A stretch of DNA of 64,000 bases from Adiantum capillus-veneris (GCA_014529385.2 CM043944.1:54729768-54793767), one strand, 5' to 3'. Numbered from the stretch's first letter, positions 20,654 to 32,508 are shown. Translations and numbers: made by a program. Notes: generated by a model not told the origin, from the letters alone.

Positions 20654-21868
20654 TTGTCTCCTTCTACTCTGACAAATGTTGAAGAAGTTACTTACATGCC
20701 AGCTGATTATTCAAGTGCTACAGTGTGTGGCCAAGATTCAAATGTGGAATCTCTTTCTTCTACCTTTATCACAAGAAGGCAAAAATCGACACAAGATATC
20801 TCAAATGGCATTGATGATTCAATAATGGATACATCCAACTTTTTGGCAGAGGATCAATTTCTAGTCCGAGCAGACGAAGCTTTTGTGCAACATGACTCTA
20901 TGGAGAATGAAGACCTTGAAGGTAACCTTGATCTTATGGAATGTTCTGAGAGTGTATCTTGCCTAAAAGAAGAGAGTGAAGAAGAAGATGAAATCATAGG
21001 TGGAGAGATCATAGACCACATTGATCATAAAGAGATGATTGTGTACATGGAATGCCAACTCCAAAACAAAGTAGAAGAGTGTGAGTTGAATCCGTGTGAG
21101 GATAATCTTGAAGAAGTATTTGAGGATGTTGAAAAGCATTGGTATGACCCACGTATGTTAAGCATGGAGGAACCTATCATGCAAGAAGCCAAAGTTTTCA
21201 CAAAATCAAACAGTAATCCATCAACCTTTGAGGTGGTACGATGTGAGGAGTTACAACCTTGCCAAAGGGGGGGATTTGAAGGGGATGAAGAACATGGGAG
21301 AGTAGTAAAAGATAAAATCATAAAAGGAAACTATCAGAAGGGTATCATTCTCTCCAATGGTGTTTTAGTGGGTGGCTCTTCATTCATGGGACAATCTCTT
21401 AGCAAGAAAATCCAAGCTTTTGAAGCCCCACTCATCTTCATATTGGGTTTCACCTCTTCAAGGTCAACTTCTCCTCTCTTCACATATACCTTTCATCGGG
21501 GACACCATACCTTCATAAGTGGAAGAGGACATGAATACTTGGTGATAAACGGATGTTTCCAAATCTTATTCACTTGGTTCTTTGGTGTATGGAGGTCGCA
21601 CATTGTGATGCTTCTGGTCTTCATCATAGATGAAAAACTTGTTGATTGCTACATGTGGATATTTCATCAATCAGTACCAAAATCTATTCTCTTTGAATGT
21701 GTTGGAGGCAATAGAAAACTTCCTCTGTTATCTACCTATGTGGTAAACTATTTGCAATACCTTCCAATAGCAGCTGGAAGCATGGATCAAGATTTCCTAA
21801 ATCATGCAGGCCATATAATTTTTGACTTGGTGAGCCTACCCAGGTTGAATGCATTTTATGAGCTATAG
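20654..21868 (+). pseudogene. Y second frame, acidic then hydrophobic, unknown
   Basis: A 404-codon open stretch in the same register as the end of gag, separated by one TAG (CCA-TAG-TTG), with no ATG at its start. The first half is very acidic (EEESEEEDEIIGGE and similar runs). From about residue 230 it becomes hydrophobic and aromatic, with possible membrane-like segments and a Cys/Trp-rich part. I see no protease, RT, RNase H or integrase motif. X2 has a comparable acidic frame after its gag (36030-36818). It is probably the C-terminal part of a Gag-like polyprotein; the function is unknown. Confidence 0.5.
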
Positions 21869-22275
21869 TTCAGGAATTCGCTCATACAAGCTCTTGAAGA
21901 TCGTAGCAGATACATCAACTTTATACAGGAGGAAGAGCAACCAATATTTTATATCACATTCATAGTGATAGATGCAATGATGGACAACAGTAAACTCTAC
22001 AAGTTTTTCCAATCAAAATCAGTAAGTGATTCCATACCATACATCTCGCTTTGGGAAAGATATTTCAAGATCTTTGATCCTTGGGGGTGCTTATGGAAAC
22101 TTTCTCAATGGAGGAGGTTTACTCAGTCACTTCACTACATCCTTCTATTGGCTCTGAGAACCTTTCATATCACACAATGTTTCTTAATCATACAAAGATG
22201 AGAGCAGACAAAGACAGACGTTACACAATCTACATGTTGTATGATCGGATAAATGGTACATGACTGTACCATTAT
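21869..22275 (+). other. Y 3' end of interior
   Basis: About 400 bp between the long frame and the purine tract, with two overlapping small frames of no recognised content. The whole Y interior is only about 2.5 kb, far too short for pol. Confidence 0.6.
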
Positions 22276-22291
22276 CTAAGGGGGGGGCTAA
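22276..22291 (+). promoter_or_regulatory. Y polypurine tract
   Basis: CTAAGGGGGGGGCTAA directly precedes the 3' LTR start at 22292. Confidence 0.8.
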
Positions 22292-22978
22292 TAATAGCCA
22301 TTTTTTGGCTTTCCATAATTGCCATAGTAAACTACCTCACCTTACCAAAACCATCCAAACACTGTAGCTATCCATACCATCTCACTGTACATAGGCATGT
22401 GTGAGTTAGGGGGCTTTTCCCATATCTTCTTAAAATCCTCATCTAGCTAGTCACTGGGCTAGTTAAGTCAAAAAAATAAATAAAATCTAAAAAATAAAAT
22501 ATATTATGGCCCATTTGTGTGTAAATATTGCATTGTATATATGGCCTAAATATAAGGATTTTTTATAATTATTTTGGTATATTTATTTAAATATTTCTAC
22601 TTAGGTGTGTGTTTTATTAAACCTATGTACACCTTATTTCATCCTCTTACACCATAAGTATATTTTCTGCCAATATGTACATACTCTAACCTTATATTTT
22701 TCCTTTATACAAATCACTCCCACATTTTCACCCTCACCCTCGCAAAAACAAAAAATTGATTTCTACTCATTGGTCATGTTTATTATATTATTTACTTGCA
22801 TACCTTTTCCTCTTTCACCCAGAATAATTCAAAGAGGGACCATATCATATGATTCCAATATCTTTCCATATCCATAACTCCTCCATATTTTTATTATTAT
22901 TTTTACTCATTATTCTAACACCATGTGCTCATTGAGCTAAAGTCCATGAATAGTCCATACACTAGTCCCACCATGTAG
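22292..22978 (+). repeat. Y 3' LTR, first 687 bp only
   Basis: Begins TAATAGCC where the other copies have TGATAGCC, so the terminal TG has mutated to TA. It matches 7893-8579 with about 17 differences. At 22978 it stops abruptly at the equivalent of position 8579 and continues, with one extra base, as the duplicated block. Confidence 0.88.
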
Positions 22979-25160
22979 TCCCAACCGAGACACCGATCGA
23001 GCCGACTGGACTACTACGAAGCCGACCCCCAGTGTATCTTAATCGGCCAATGTCTTGGCGATCGGGACTCCGATCACTGAACTGAAAAGACCGACATGAT
23101 CCACACAGTGAGCACTTCAAGCCCGTGCATTCATTTTATTTCTGTCACCTTAGCTGCAGTTTGCCAATCTTGTATGGATCTGCAATCGACTCAAACTTCA
23201 AACTGCCATAACTTCTTCACCATAGCTCCAATCCACGAGCTGTAAAGATAGGCCGAAAGAGCACTTCAAGCACTGCAGTTATAGATCATAACATCCCATC
23301 TGTGCTCACTTCAAGAATAGTCCTTTTTAGCATCATTAAGGCATGTTTTGGCCCTTTCAGCCGCATTTGACATATATTCAGCATCAAACTTGGCATGTTA
23401 CCAGGCCTTAATCACGGTTCATTTATCATGTAAGCTTCAAACAACTTGATGTGCATTTATCTAGCATCTTTCTTAGCATGGGAGCGGAGCTGCACGACAC
23501 CGCTCAGGCTCTGTTTGACAAGCACTCAGTTCCTATTAGCTCTATACACCACATAGCACCTTCTCAAACTCTATCAAGGCCCAAAAACCGCCAGATGACA
23601 CGACTTCCCATGCGATCAGGTGGGCACCAACCTAGCCCCAGAAAAACTTCAACTGGCGATAACTTGTAATCCATAGCTTCGTTATGAAATCTGAAAAGAC
23701 GCGTATGCTCCATAAATTGAGCACTACGCGCCTATACATTGACATCCACTTGGGCCACCTATCCCCAGCTGCCCCACCCGGCAAGAATATGCAACGCACT
23801 GCACCTTCAAAGTCAAGTATCTTGGGCTTAGTAGCTCTATTTGATAAGCCATCTAGACCTACTCCTTCATCACCTCAAACTCTACATTTCTAGGCCCAAA
23901 GATTTCACCTTGAACCTCCTTCATTTGCTACTCAAATTAGCCCATTTTAGAGCCTTTCTTCGTCTATAAACTGCATTAGCCATACATATCCATCGCTACC
24001 TATCTGCCCATGATATTGATAGCCGTTTTTTGGCTTTCCATAATTGCCATAGTAAGCTACCTCACCCTACCAAAACCACTCAAACATTGTAGCTATCCCT
24101 ACCATTTCACTGTACATAGGCGTGTGTGAGTTAGGGGGCTTTTCCCATATCTTCTTAAAATCCTCATCCAGCTAGTCACTGGGCTAGTTAAGTCAAAAAA
24201 ATAAATAAAATCTAAAAAATAAAATATATTATGGCCCATTTGTGTGTAAATATTGCATTGTATATATGGCCTAAATATAGGGATTTTTTATAATTATTTT
24301 GGTATATTTATTTAAATATTTCTACTTAGGTGTGTGTTTTATTAAACCTATGTACACCTTCTTTCATCCTCTTACACCATAAGTATATTTTTTGCCAATA
24401 TGTACATACTCTAACCTTATATTTTTCCTTTATAAAAATCACTCCCACATTTTCACCCTTACCCTCGTAAAAACAAAAAATTGATTTCTACTCATTGGTC
24501 ACGTTTATTATATTATTTACTTGCATACCTTTTCCTCTTTCACCCAAAATAATTCAAAGAGGGACCATATCATATGATTCCAATATCTTTCCATATCCAT
24601 AACTCCTCCATATTTTTATTATTATTTTTACTCATTATTCTAACACCGTGTGCTCATTGAGCTAAAGTCCATGAATAGTCCATACACTAGTCCCACCATG
24701 TATATATTTCTTTATTCACCAATAATCCTCCTCCATGCATGTGTCAATGGCAACTTGGATGCTTTGTATTATGATATGACAAAGGAGGGGCTCACTCTTG
24801 GATGCATTGTACAAATTCAACAAAGGAGGGGGCCACTGAAGACTTTTTGTGAAGAAAAACCAGGTCTTTTGGTGGGATTTTTAGTATTTATCTCCACTCC
24901 GAATTTGGAGTGGTAATCAAAAGATAAAATGTATCACACGCTCTGAATAACCACCTTAAATTGTTTCATGATTTTTGGAGCTACCAGCGGTGAGATATGA
25001 GTTTTTGAGTGGACCCCAGTCTGCCCACTTTTCTCACAAGTAGCCCATAGTTTTCTCTCACCTCTTTCCACACTTCTACACTCACACACACACATTCCTC
25101 TCAATCCCTCACTCAAGCCTGCACCTTCAATGGTTTCTCTCACCTTCTTCACCATTAACC
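22979..25160 (+). repeat. 2182-bp duplicated block, copy 2
   Basis: Appears identical to 6855-9036. It holds 1038 bp of X1 LTR flank (22979-24016) and the first 1144 bp of a Y LTR (24017-25160). It therefore carries a copy of the left flank of Y into the right end of Y. Confidence 0.9.
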
Positions 25161-26674
25161 TCCGCACTTACTCCCATAGATCTCATATGAGCTCTCCATG
25201 TACATACACCATCTATATGCCTCTCTCTATTATCTCCAAAGTACAATTCCATCTTAACCCTTATATATATACATAAATTCAGCATGTGTACCATGCTAAA
25301 CCTCTGAAAATCAAGAGATATCATCAACGGAATAACCATTTTCATCACGATAATCAACCTTGGCGGCGGTGGCGTAAAGAAGGGAAGACAAAGAAGAAGG
25401 TCGATAGTCATTTTGAGAACCTACACAAGTAAGTCCAAAACTTCTTCAAGCTTCACCATCACAAGGATTCGCTCACTTCATTCAACCATCCACCTCATTC
25501 TACCCATTGTAAATGTAACATTAACTTTCTAGTGATTACTAACACTAACCACTAACATACTAACACAAAATAGCATTGACCTAACCATAAAAGACACCTC
25601 ACCTCAAGACATGTACAAAGTAGCTCTCTCTCTCCCTCTCTGTCTCCTTTTCCTTAAAACTCTACTTTCACCTTATTCACCATCAATAATGCTCTCTTTT
25701 GAGCCCACACCCATGACTCAATCAGACAAAGAAGGCCCGCAATGTTTTGATATTCAAAAAAATCATAATCCTGATTCGTTAGCTTGTAAATTAGGATTTC
25801 CAATAATCTTTATGAGGGGTCTCCAACCTATAAATAGGCCCCTCTCCTTCTTGTAAAACAAACTCCAATATCTCACATAGCACCCCAACACTCTATTCGT
25901 GAGGAGAGACTTAGGTGTAGCAACCACTTGTGAGCTTCACTCTTGGTGTGAGAGAAGCCTTCAAGCTACACATCGCAAGTGATAGAGTGTGAGTTCCACA
26001 AATCTCAAAAACACTATTGTATATCTCCTTCATCATCAATAAATTGAGGTTTGGTGCATCAAAGGCGTGATTCGATGTTCAAATCTTTGTCCTTCCATTT
26101 GTGCAATACGGTTTGGTGAATTCAAGGTGACTTGTGTATTTTGAGTTTTTATCGGTTGATCTTGATTTTAGAAAGTGTTGTAGTGTGTTTTTCATTGCCA
26201 GTTTTGTGTCCATTGTAAGAGGGTATTGTGGTGAGAGGTCTCCCACACCCGAAGACAGTGTGTGTGTATTTTGGCAATGTTTAGCAATCACTAAGGATTG
26301 AGTGAGTTTTGTACAAGTTCTACGATAGCATCATAACAAACCATCTCCATTTGCAAGTCACAAATAAGGTATTACGCAAGACCCTTTTCTCTCTCTCTTC
26401 CCTTTGCTCTAGCTCTCTCTGGTCCATTTTGTGTGTATCTTGATGTGAGGTTGCTTGTGTGTGTTGTGTGGTGCATCTTCTTGGTTGTACGAAAATCTCT
26501 CTTGCATCCTAGTTCGCATACCATAACTAGGTGGTGCCCCTATCTTGTTTGGGTTTGGCTTTGGGTTTTCTATTTTGTTGTGCTTGTGGTTGCCCCAGCC
26601 CCAATTGAGCAGCACGGGAGCCTTGAGGGGTGTTTAGAGGTCGCCTCTCTTGTTGCCCGCCCCGGACCGCCTCA
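24017..26674 (+). repeat. chimeric full-length Y LTR
   Basis: A complete 2658-bp LTR, TGATAGCC...CCTCA. Up to 25160 it is identical to the 5' LTR; beyond that it differs by single substitutions and small indels. It lacks Z and keeps the single GCCCG empty site (25735-25739). The right flank ATATT and left flank GATAT share ATAT, consistent with a short target duplication. Confidence 0.88.
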
Positions 26675-26772
26675 ATATTCATAGCTACTCTAGCCCTTTG
26701 CCCTACATCTGCTAGCTTGCATACCTGCCCATGCCATCTTCTACGATCGACCAACTTTGGATGCACCACCAT
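26675..26772 (-). repeat. X1 LTR, end part
   Basis: Resumes the X1 LTR after Y. It aligns to 35515-35620 at the end of the X2 3' LTR, and its last bases correspond to the LTR terminus at 35620. Confidence 0.7.
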
Positions 26773-27170
26773 TGCCCACCCCTTAGTTGAGCATTCATGC
26801 TGAACCAAAAAAAGAGCTTTATTCACCTTCTAAGTGCAAAACCTGGCACACACTATGAGAAAACCAAAACCATACAGACATAGTCTTATTTTGCCTACTG
26901 TCAAACCTTCATGTGGGTTGCCCCACCCCCTGCATCACATAGCTTCCACCTGGATCAAACACCTGTCATTGGTGTCTTTCACCCATCTGTACTTCCTCAA
27001 CATAGTGCCGTAACCCATGACATAGACCATCATGTGTGTAGGATCCCCATAGCCTAACTTCAACTCTCCATGCATCCCTCAGCAAACAAGCATCCACTCC
27101 ATACCAAGCAGCATCAAGCATATCACCATCCATTAAGTGAGGGAGGTGGGAAAGCATCCAATTGGCTTTT
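26773..27170 (-). mobile_element. X1 interior remnant
   Basis: Aligns with the first ~290 bp of the X2 interior (35621-35910), including CTGGCACACACTATGAGAAA and the following blocks. Similarity fades by about 27130. Coding sequence of X1 is not preserved in the window. Confidence 0.65.
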
Positions 27171-28945
27171 TTTTTTCGTTTTCTTTTTTGATAAATACCC
27201 ACAAGGAAGGTTCCCACGAGATGAGAGGTTTGTGTGTGGGGTGTGGGCTAGCTGTAATAGACAAAATGCTAGACTTCATATGGCAAGAATGTGATCCCTC
27301 GACCATCAAGGCAATTTCAATTGTGACTTTTTTCCTTTTAAAAAAAACACTCCATATTACTCATTTTTTGACATAAGGTGGTTGAATAAAATGGTATACA
27401 CATAAGTAACACACACCACAAAGACTGACATTCCATTATAGCCGACAATGCATCTCTCAAACATTCCTTATGTTATCACATTTGATGGGGCATATGCCAT
27501 GCACAAATTATCAAAAATTTTACCATTTTCAATCGAATTGGCACACCGATCATAATGGTAATCACATAAATCATCTTCAAATGAGTACCAATTGAATCAT
27601 CCAAATTCAATCAATCTCATATACACTGATCTTTTAGGCCAAACTAATCATCATAATTGGTAAAAAATACCAATTATTCATTCAAGCACCGGATTGCACA
27701 TGCCATTGAGTAGGCACACACATCCAAATTTAGGCCAAAATTTTATGCAAAAATTACATCAATTCCACATTGCAATGTACAAATTGCAAACTCACTCAAG
27801 CATAAGTGAATGCATACATGCTAAATTTCAAAAAAATTAACACTATTTTTACCCAATCAAGCAATTCACACACTCAATTAAGCACAAAAATTCAAATTTT
27901 GCTAAACTGGCATTGAATTTAGGCTTATACCTAATCATTGCACACACTTTTTATGATCATTTCACAATCAAAAATCATTTAGGTGCCCTAATTGACCATC
28001 AATCATAAAAAATCAAGTGGTCTTGGATGGGAACACACACTCAATTTTTGCCCAATTTTTTGGCAAATAGGCTTATCCAATGATTCAATTAGCCTAACAT
28101 ACACATCATTTACATGATTGCATACTCATGTATCATCAATTCCATCACTTTTTATGTATGCACATATTCAAGATTAGGTGCACACACACTTGAAATTTTT
28201 GACAGTTTTTTCCCTCTTTGGTGCATGCACACACATGAATTCTTGATGAGAATTAAGCATTATTTGGATACACACAAAGTTCATTAGTCACAATTTGACT
28301 ATCAATTTCATTCCAAGTGTATCAAATTAGGTGCAAAGTGTAGGTCAATTTGTGTTACACACCTAATTTTAGCAAATGATTAGCAAATTGAATTACATTG
28401 ATCAATCAAAAATTGACATAACAAGTGAGTGCACTTACATTGTAATTACACTCCAAGCTATTCATTTGCTCCACGCAAAGTCGCATCATTGCACACACAA
28501 GTGTGTGCACCATCAAATCGGTTCCAAAATTGACCATTTGTAGGTCAAAAAATCACACACTCAAATCATCAAATTAGGTATAAATTGGTACAATTAACTT
28601 GATTAGAGTGATGATTCCACCTCTTAGAAGGAGATTTCACATACTTTACACTTCAAATGTTAGTGGTTAGGTTAGCAAGGTTAGTCAAAATTAGTAAAAA
28701 ATTAGCATGAAATTAGTAAGAATTAGCATGGAAAGAAGCGAATTAGCAAGGTTTAGAATGAAATTAGTGAAATTGGGAGTGGAATTTGGGATTTGGGGTA
28801 TTCACAACTCAACATTAACATCAATTTCTTGCACAACATCATCAAATTAAACCAAAAAATGAGTTACACACACTAAAAAACCAACAAAATTAGTAGTGAA
28901 ATTACTCTATTCTACACATCCTAAACTCACTAGCTTAGGTTATCA
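27171..28945 (-). other. AT-rich non-coding interior, probably of F
   Basis: About 1.8 kb without any supported frame, rich in CAATT, AAATTAG and CACACA words. Near 28680-28770 an ATTAGYAAAAATTAGCATGAA-like phrase recurs several times. It adjoins the primer site of F and is best read as the non-coding interior of that element, in the manner of LARD-type elements. The left boundary is unknown. Confidence 0.45.
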
Positions 28946-28963
28946 TCCCCGGAAGCGGAGCCA
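28946..28963 (-). promoter_or_regulatory. F primer binding site (tRNA-Asp type)
   Basis: The minus strand reads TGGCTCCGCTTCCGGGGA, two bases from the LTR start at 28966. It shares its layout with the Z primer site at 18221-18238. Confidence 0.65.
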
Positions 28964-28965
28964 AA

Positions 28966-29780
28966 TGTAGGGATGCGTTGTAGCACGACCTAATCGCAAC
29001 CCACAAAATTGTCAAATCGTGGATGGGTAGCCCGGCTAGGGCATGGAAGCACGAGCCTAGGAAGTATAGACATAGAGGATTCAAGGGATCCTTCTACTCA
29101 TCATAGAGAGAATCCATGGAAAGGGCTTTCTCTAATAAACAACACATTTCTACTTACTAATCACTTGCACACAATCATGTGGATGAAATTAACCTCTCAC
29201 ATCAATCACTCTATCCACAACTCTAATGACACAACTTCACAAGCATGCAATTAACATACCTACTCCGCATTAGTGTGTCCATTCCGGCACAACCCCTCAA
29301 TGCGACTACGTATGCACACACACTAACCACACACCTTTTAGAGAGAGATGAAGAGAAGGAAGGCATAGCCCTCACACACCATGGAAAATCATGTGGATAG
29401 AATAGATTAACTCAAAAAAGGGATTAGGAGATCTACCATCACACTAATAAAATCTCACTCCACACAATCAAACAAAGAAGACTAATAAGAAAGAAAGTGT
29501 AATTGATTATTAGAAATCACGAGCTACATGGGCATGGAAAGACCATAAACCTCATGACCATCCACTCTACAAAGAGGAGAGCTCACCCAAGAATGACTTC
29601 TCATTAAGCATAGGGCTCTTTTATAGCTTTGGGCCTCAAACCCTTCAACTATGGGATAAAGTTGAGCTCTTTTAGCCTAGACTTATTAAACTTTGGAACT
29701 CCTAAATGATCCCAAGGCCCTATACAATGAGCAAGAAATATTGTGCACTATAGCACATCCACAGCTTGGTGCATAATTGG
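28966..29780 (-). repeat. F 5' LTR (right end approximate)
   Basis: Starts TGTAGGGATG beside the primer site. A minus-strand TATA box (GCTATAAAAG) lies at 29618-29627. The right end is not defined because no second copy is in the window; by analogy with Z it should lie 100-200 bp beyond the TATA box. Confidence 0.55.
29618..29627 (-). promoter_or_regulatory. TATA box of F LTR
   Basis: GCTATAAAAG on the minus strand, pointing to the F interior. Confidence 0.5.
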
Positions 29781-29791
29781 TGTAGCATGTG

Positions 29792-30115
29792 TTAGCCACT
29801 GCTAATAGTTACATGTTTGGTTTCAATTTCTGGGTGAACGATACTTTCAAAACTTCTAATGACCTGGCCTAATAATTTCTTTACTGTGTTATGCATCACT
29901 CCATTAGTGCATAGGGATGGGTCAAACAAAACTAGGAATGCACTGAATAGCTTCAGCCAATACTGTTCCACAAGTTCAATCACAAAATCATCGAACTTCG
30001 CCTGCAGTGGATCAAATTCTCGTTGCAAATGATTGCCTGAAGCTCCATAGAGAGACAAATTCAGAGCATCACTAATGATTTTGCGATGTTGATGCTTTAA
30101 CTTTGTCTCTACCAT
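29792..30115 (-). CDS. exon-like frame, unknown protein
   Basis: A 107-codon minus-strand frame with normal protein composition: alternating amphipathic helices, containing FDDFVIELVEQYWLKLF and a later VKKLLGQVIRSFESIV. It does not look like LTR, gag or pol sequence. Upstream on the minus strand a pyrimidine tract with AG (TCTTTTCAG) could be a splice acceptor just before the first ATG. I do not recognise the family. It may be an exon or captured fragment of a host gene left of the tandem array, or a chance frame. It ends TAA at 29792. Confidence 0.4.
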   Translation of the reverse strand: MVETKLKHQHRKIISDALNLSLYGASGNHLQREFDPLQAKFDDFVIELVEQYWLKLFSAFLVLFDPSLCTNGVMHNTVKKLLGQVIRSFESIVHPEIETKHVTISSG

Positions 30116-30149
30116 AACTGAAGCTGAAAAGACATGAAGTAAATATAAG

Positions 30150-30201
30150 TAAGGTGGCGATGGTCAGCAACAACCAAGAACGATGGATTTAAAAATCTTA
30201 A
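30150..30201. repeat. first unit of the ~63-bp tandem array
   Basis: Contains GATGGTCAGCAACAACC and GATGGATTTAAAAATC, as in the units right of 31540. The array is interrupted immediately afterwards by the TTAA element. Confidence 0.85.
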
Positions 30202-31539
30202 CACTAGAATGGTAACCTAACAGGACATAAAAGTGTCCTTTCAGGGTTTTGGGAAAAATTTCCAAAACCATAGTAGATCCACTCATTTTGAAAAATCCTT
30301 TCATGAGCTTATAGTTCAATAACTACTACATATGGAAAAAATGATAAAATTGTAATTTTTATCATCCCTTGGTCACTACAAGCCTCCAAAGTTGATGGAC
30401 AAGTGCATTTTGCCCAAAACAGCAATTTCTTACGATTGATTGCATATAAATAAGAGTGGGGATTTTTGTAGGACATGAGAAAAAATGCCCCGTTAACTTC
30501 AATGGGTTGGTGACCAAAACATATGGTTGCTTTTACCTCACTAAATTTTTTTGGGAAAAAAAATAGGTACAAAAAAGTTGCATTTTTGCCATTCTGCGGA
30601 CCTATCATCAAAGTTTCTATAATCATGCTCAATACAGATACTATATACATGTTTTCTTAGTTCCCTTTGGGCCTTTGGATCCAAAAGGAGCCATGGATCA
30701 TGTCAAAAGGATAATGGATCTCTTACAATTGGAACCTTGGGCGCAATGACAAAGTGCTAAATACAACAAACATGAAAAAACTGTGTTTAGGATTATGACC
30801 TCTAGAAACCCATAGAAACTACTCAGTATCTAGACAAGTTTGTAGTCTATGATTAGATATGGTTACTACCTACAAAATACATACAATTGGCCTAAGAAAC
30901 TAGCAATATTGAGAAAGTTATACTTGCTACTCTAAAATGTATCGTATTCTTTAGCAATCAAAAAACTCAATCATCATCATGTACTATGCTATATAGCATA
31001 TTAGGTCTCCCAAAACTCAAGAAAGATTAGCTTTATGTTATACATTACACTTACACAATCAAAATTGAATTTGGATATCAAGAAAGCCATCAAAGAAATC
31101 ATAAAAGTGCTAATTTTGGCCAAAAAACTGGATTATGCAATTCTTGTAAATTGGTCATAACTTTCAATTTTAACACTTAGCTCTCCCTACAAGCATCAAA
31201 ACATGTTGAGAACTATGAAGGACTAACCTCTAGCCATCTAAACCTGACAAACATGAAGTTTAGAGTGGTATAGTTGCCAAAAATTAAAAAAAAAACAAAA
31301 AAAGGACCCGTTTTTTCACACAGTTTAGTTTCAAAAATGTTGTGCAGGAGTAAGGTTAATGGTGAGATCGATACTCCAAAAAAAATGCTAAGTTTTTTTT
31401 CAGCTCATAAGGCAACTTTGTGGATATATAGCACCTAGAAATTCATTTTCATACTCTTCACATAATTCAAGCAAAATGGTCACTTAACGGGACACAAAAG
31501 TGTCCAAGGACATAAAAGTGTCCTGTTACCATTCTAGTG
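30202..31539 (+). mobile_element. TTAA-1: CACTAG-ended inverted-repeat element
   Basis: 1338 bp, starting CACTAGAATGGTAAC and ending in the exact inverse, flanked on both sides by TTAA (30198-30201 and 31540-31543). Each end continues with the near-palindrome GGACATAAAAGTGTCC. A related copy lies at 42833-44153 in reverse orientation. Its interior is AT-rich; a 113-codon minus frame (30309-30650) is not a transposase. It is a non-autonomous DNA element. The ends recall CACTA transposons, but the four-base TTAA duplication is unlike the 3-bp duplication of that superfamily and like that of piggyBac. Confidence 0.85.
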
Positions 31540-32231
31540 TTAAACCCCTCCCTGCAGTCCCGACATGGTGGTCAGCAACAATCAGAGATGAGGAATCTAT
31601 TAAATCCAATATCCTTGCAGTTTGATGCGATGGTCAGCAACAACCAAGGGTCATGAATTTCACAACCCTAAACCCCTCCGTGCAATGCGACACGGTGGTA
31701 AGCAACAACCCGAGACAAGGAATCTATTAAATCCAATCTCCTTGTAGTGTGAGGTGATGGTCAGCAGCAACCAAGGATGATGGATTTAAAAATCGTAAAC
31801 CCCTCCCTGCAGTGCGACACGGTGGTCAGCAACAATCAGAGACGAGGAATCTTTTAAATACAATCTTCTTGCAGTGCGATGTGATGTTCAACAACAACCA
31901 AAGGCAATAGATTTGACAGCCCTAAACCCCTCCCTATAGCGCGACACAGTGGTAAAAAACAACCAAAAATGAGGAATCTATTTTTTTAAATCTGATATTC
32001 CAATAGTGCGACGTAAGGGTCAGCAACAACCAGGAAGAAAATATGTAAGATAGATAACTCCTCCATGTAGTGCGACTCGGTGGTCAGCAACAACCAGGGA
32101 TGGAAAGTCTTATTGTAAAACCTAATCTACTCCTTGCAGTGCGACACGGAGGTCAGCAATAGTAAAGGACAAACTCTCCAAAATCTAACCCCCCTTGAAG
32201 TGTGTCAGGAGGATCAACATAGTCAAGGGCG
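31540..32231. repeat. ~63-bp tandem array, about eleven units
   Basis: A degenerate unit of 60-68 bp, centred on GCGACACGGTGGTCAGCAAC and followed by GGAATCTATTAAATCCAAT or GGATTTAAAAATC and AAACCCCTCCCTGCAGT. Units begin near 31572, 31632, 31694, 31758, 31822, 31885, 31950, 32018, 32081, 32150 and 32210. Alternate units resemble each other more, suggesting a ~125-bp higher-order period. I see no coding use. Confidence 0.9.
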
Positions 32232-32239
32232 GGTGTCTA

Positions 32240-32400
32240 AACCTGCAGAATATCAGTGAGGTGTGAGCAAATCTCCACAACAAAAATGCTAGTAAAAAAC
32301 AAAATACAAACTAACACTAAGGTGCGAGCAAAGATCCACAACAATAGTGTTAGCAAATAAATTGCAAAAACAAACATAAAACAATACAAGAAAAATCACC
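32240..32400. repeat. second short tandem repeat
   Basis: GGTGYGAGCAAAGATCCACAACAA and the following TGTTAGYAAA occur twice, near 32265 and 32323, right after the longer array. Confidence 0.7.
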
Positions 32401-32425
32401 TGCTTTGTCTGTCTAGGCTTTGCTC

Positions 32426-32435
32426 TCTCTCTCTA

Positions 32436-32508
<73 letters not shown>
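32426..32508. repeat. (CT)n microsatellite
   Basis: About 80 bp of CT repeats with one early TACTA interruption. Confidence 0.95.

Noticed and set aside
30202-31539. Classification of the TTAA elements as CACTA/EnSpm
   Set aside because: The ends begin CACTA, but the flanks are a four-base TTAA at both copies, and the empty-site comparison supports four bases; no transposase is available to decide.
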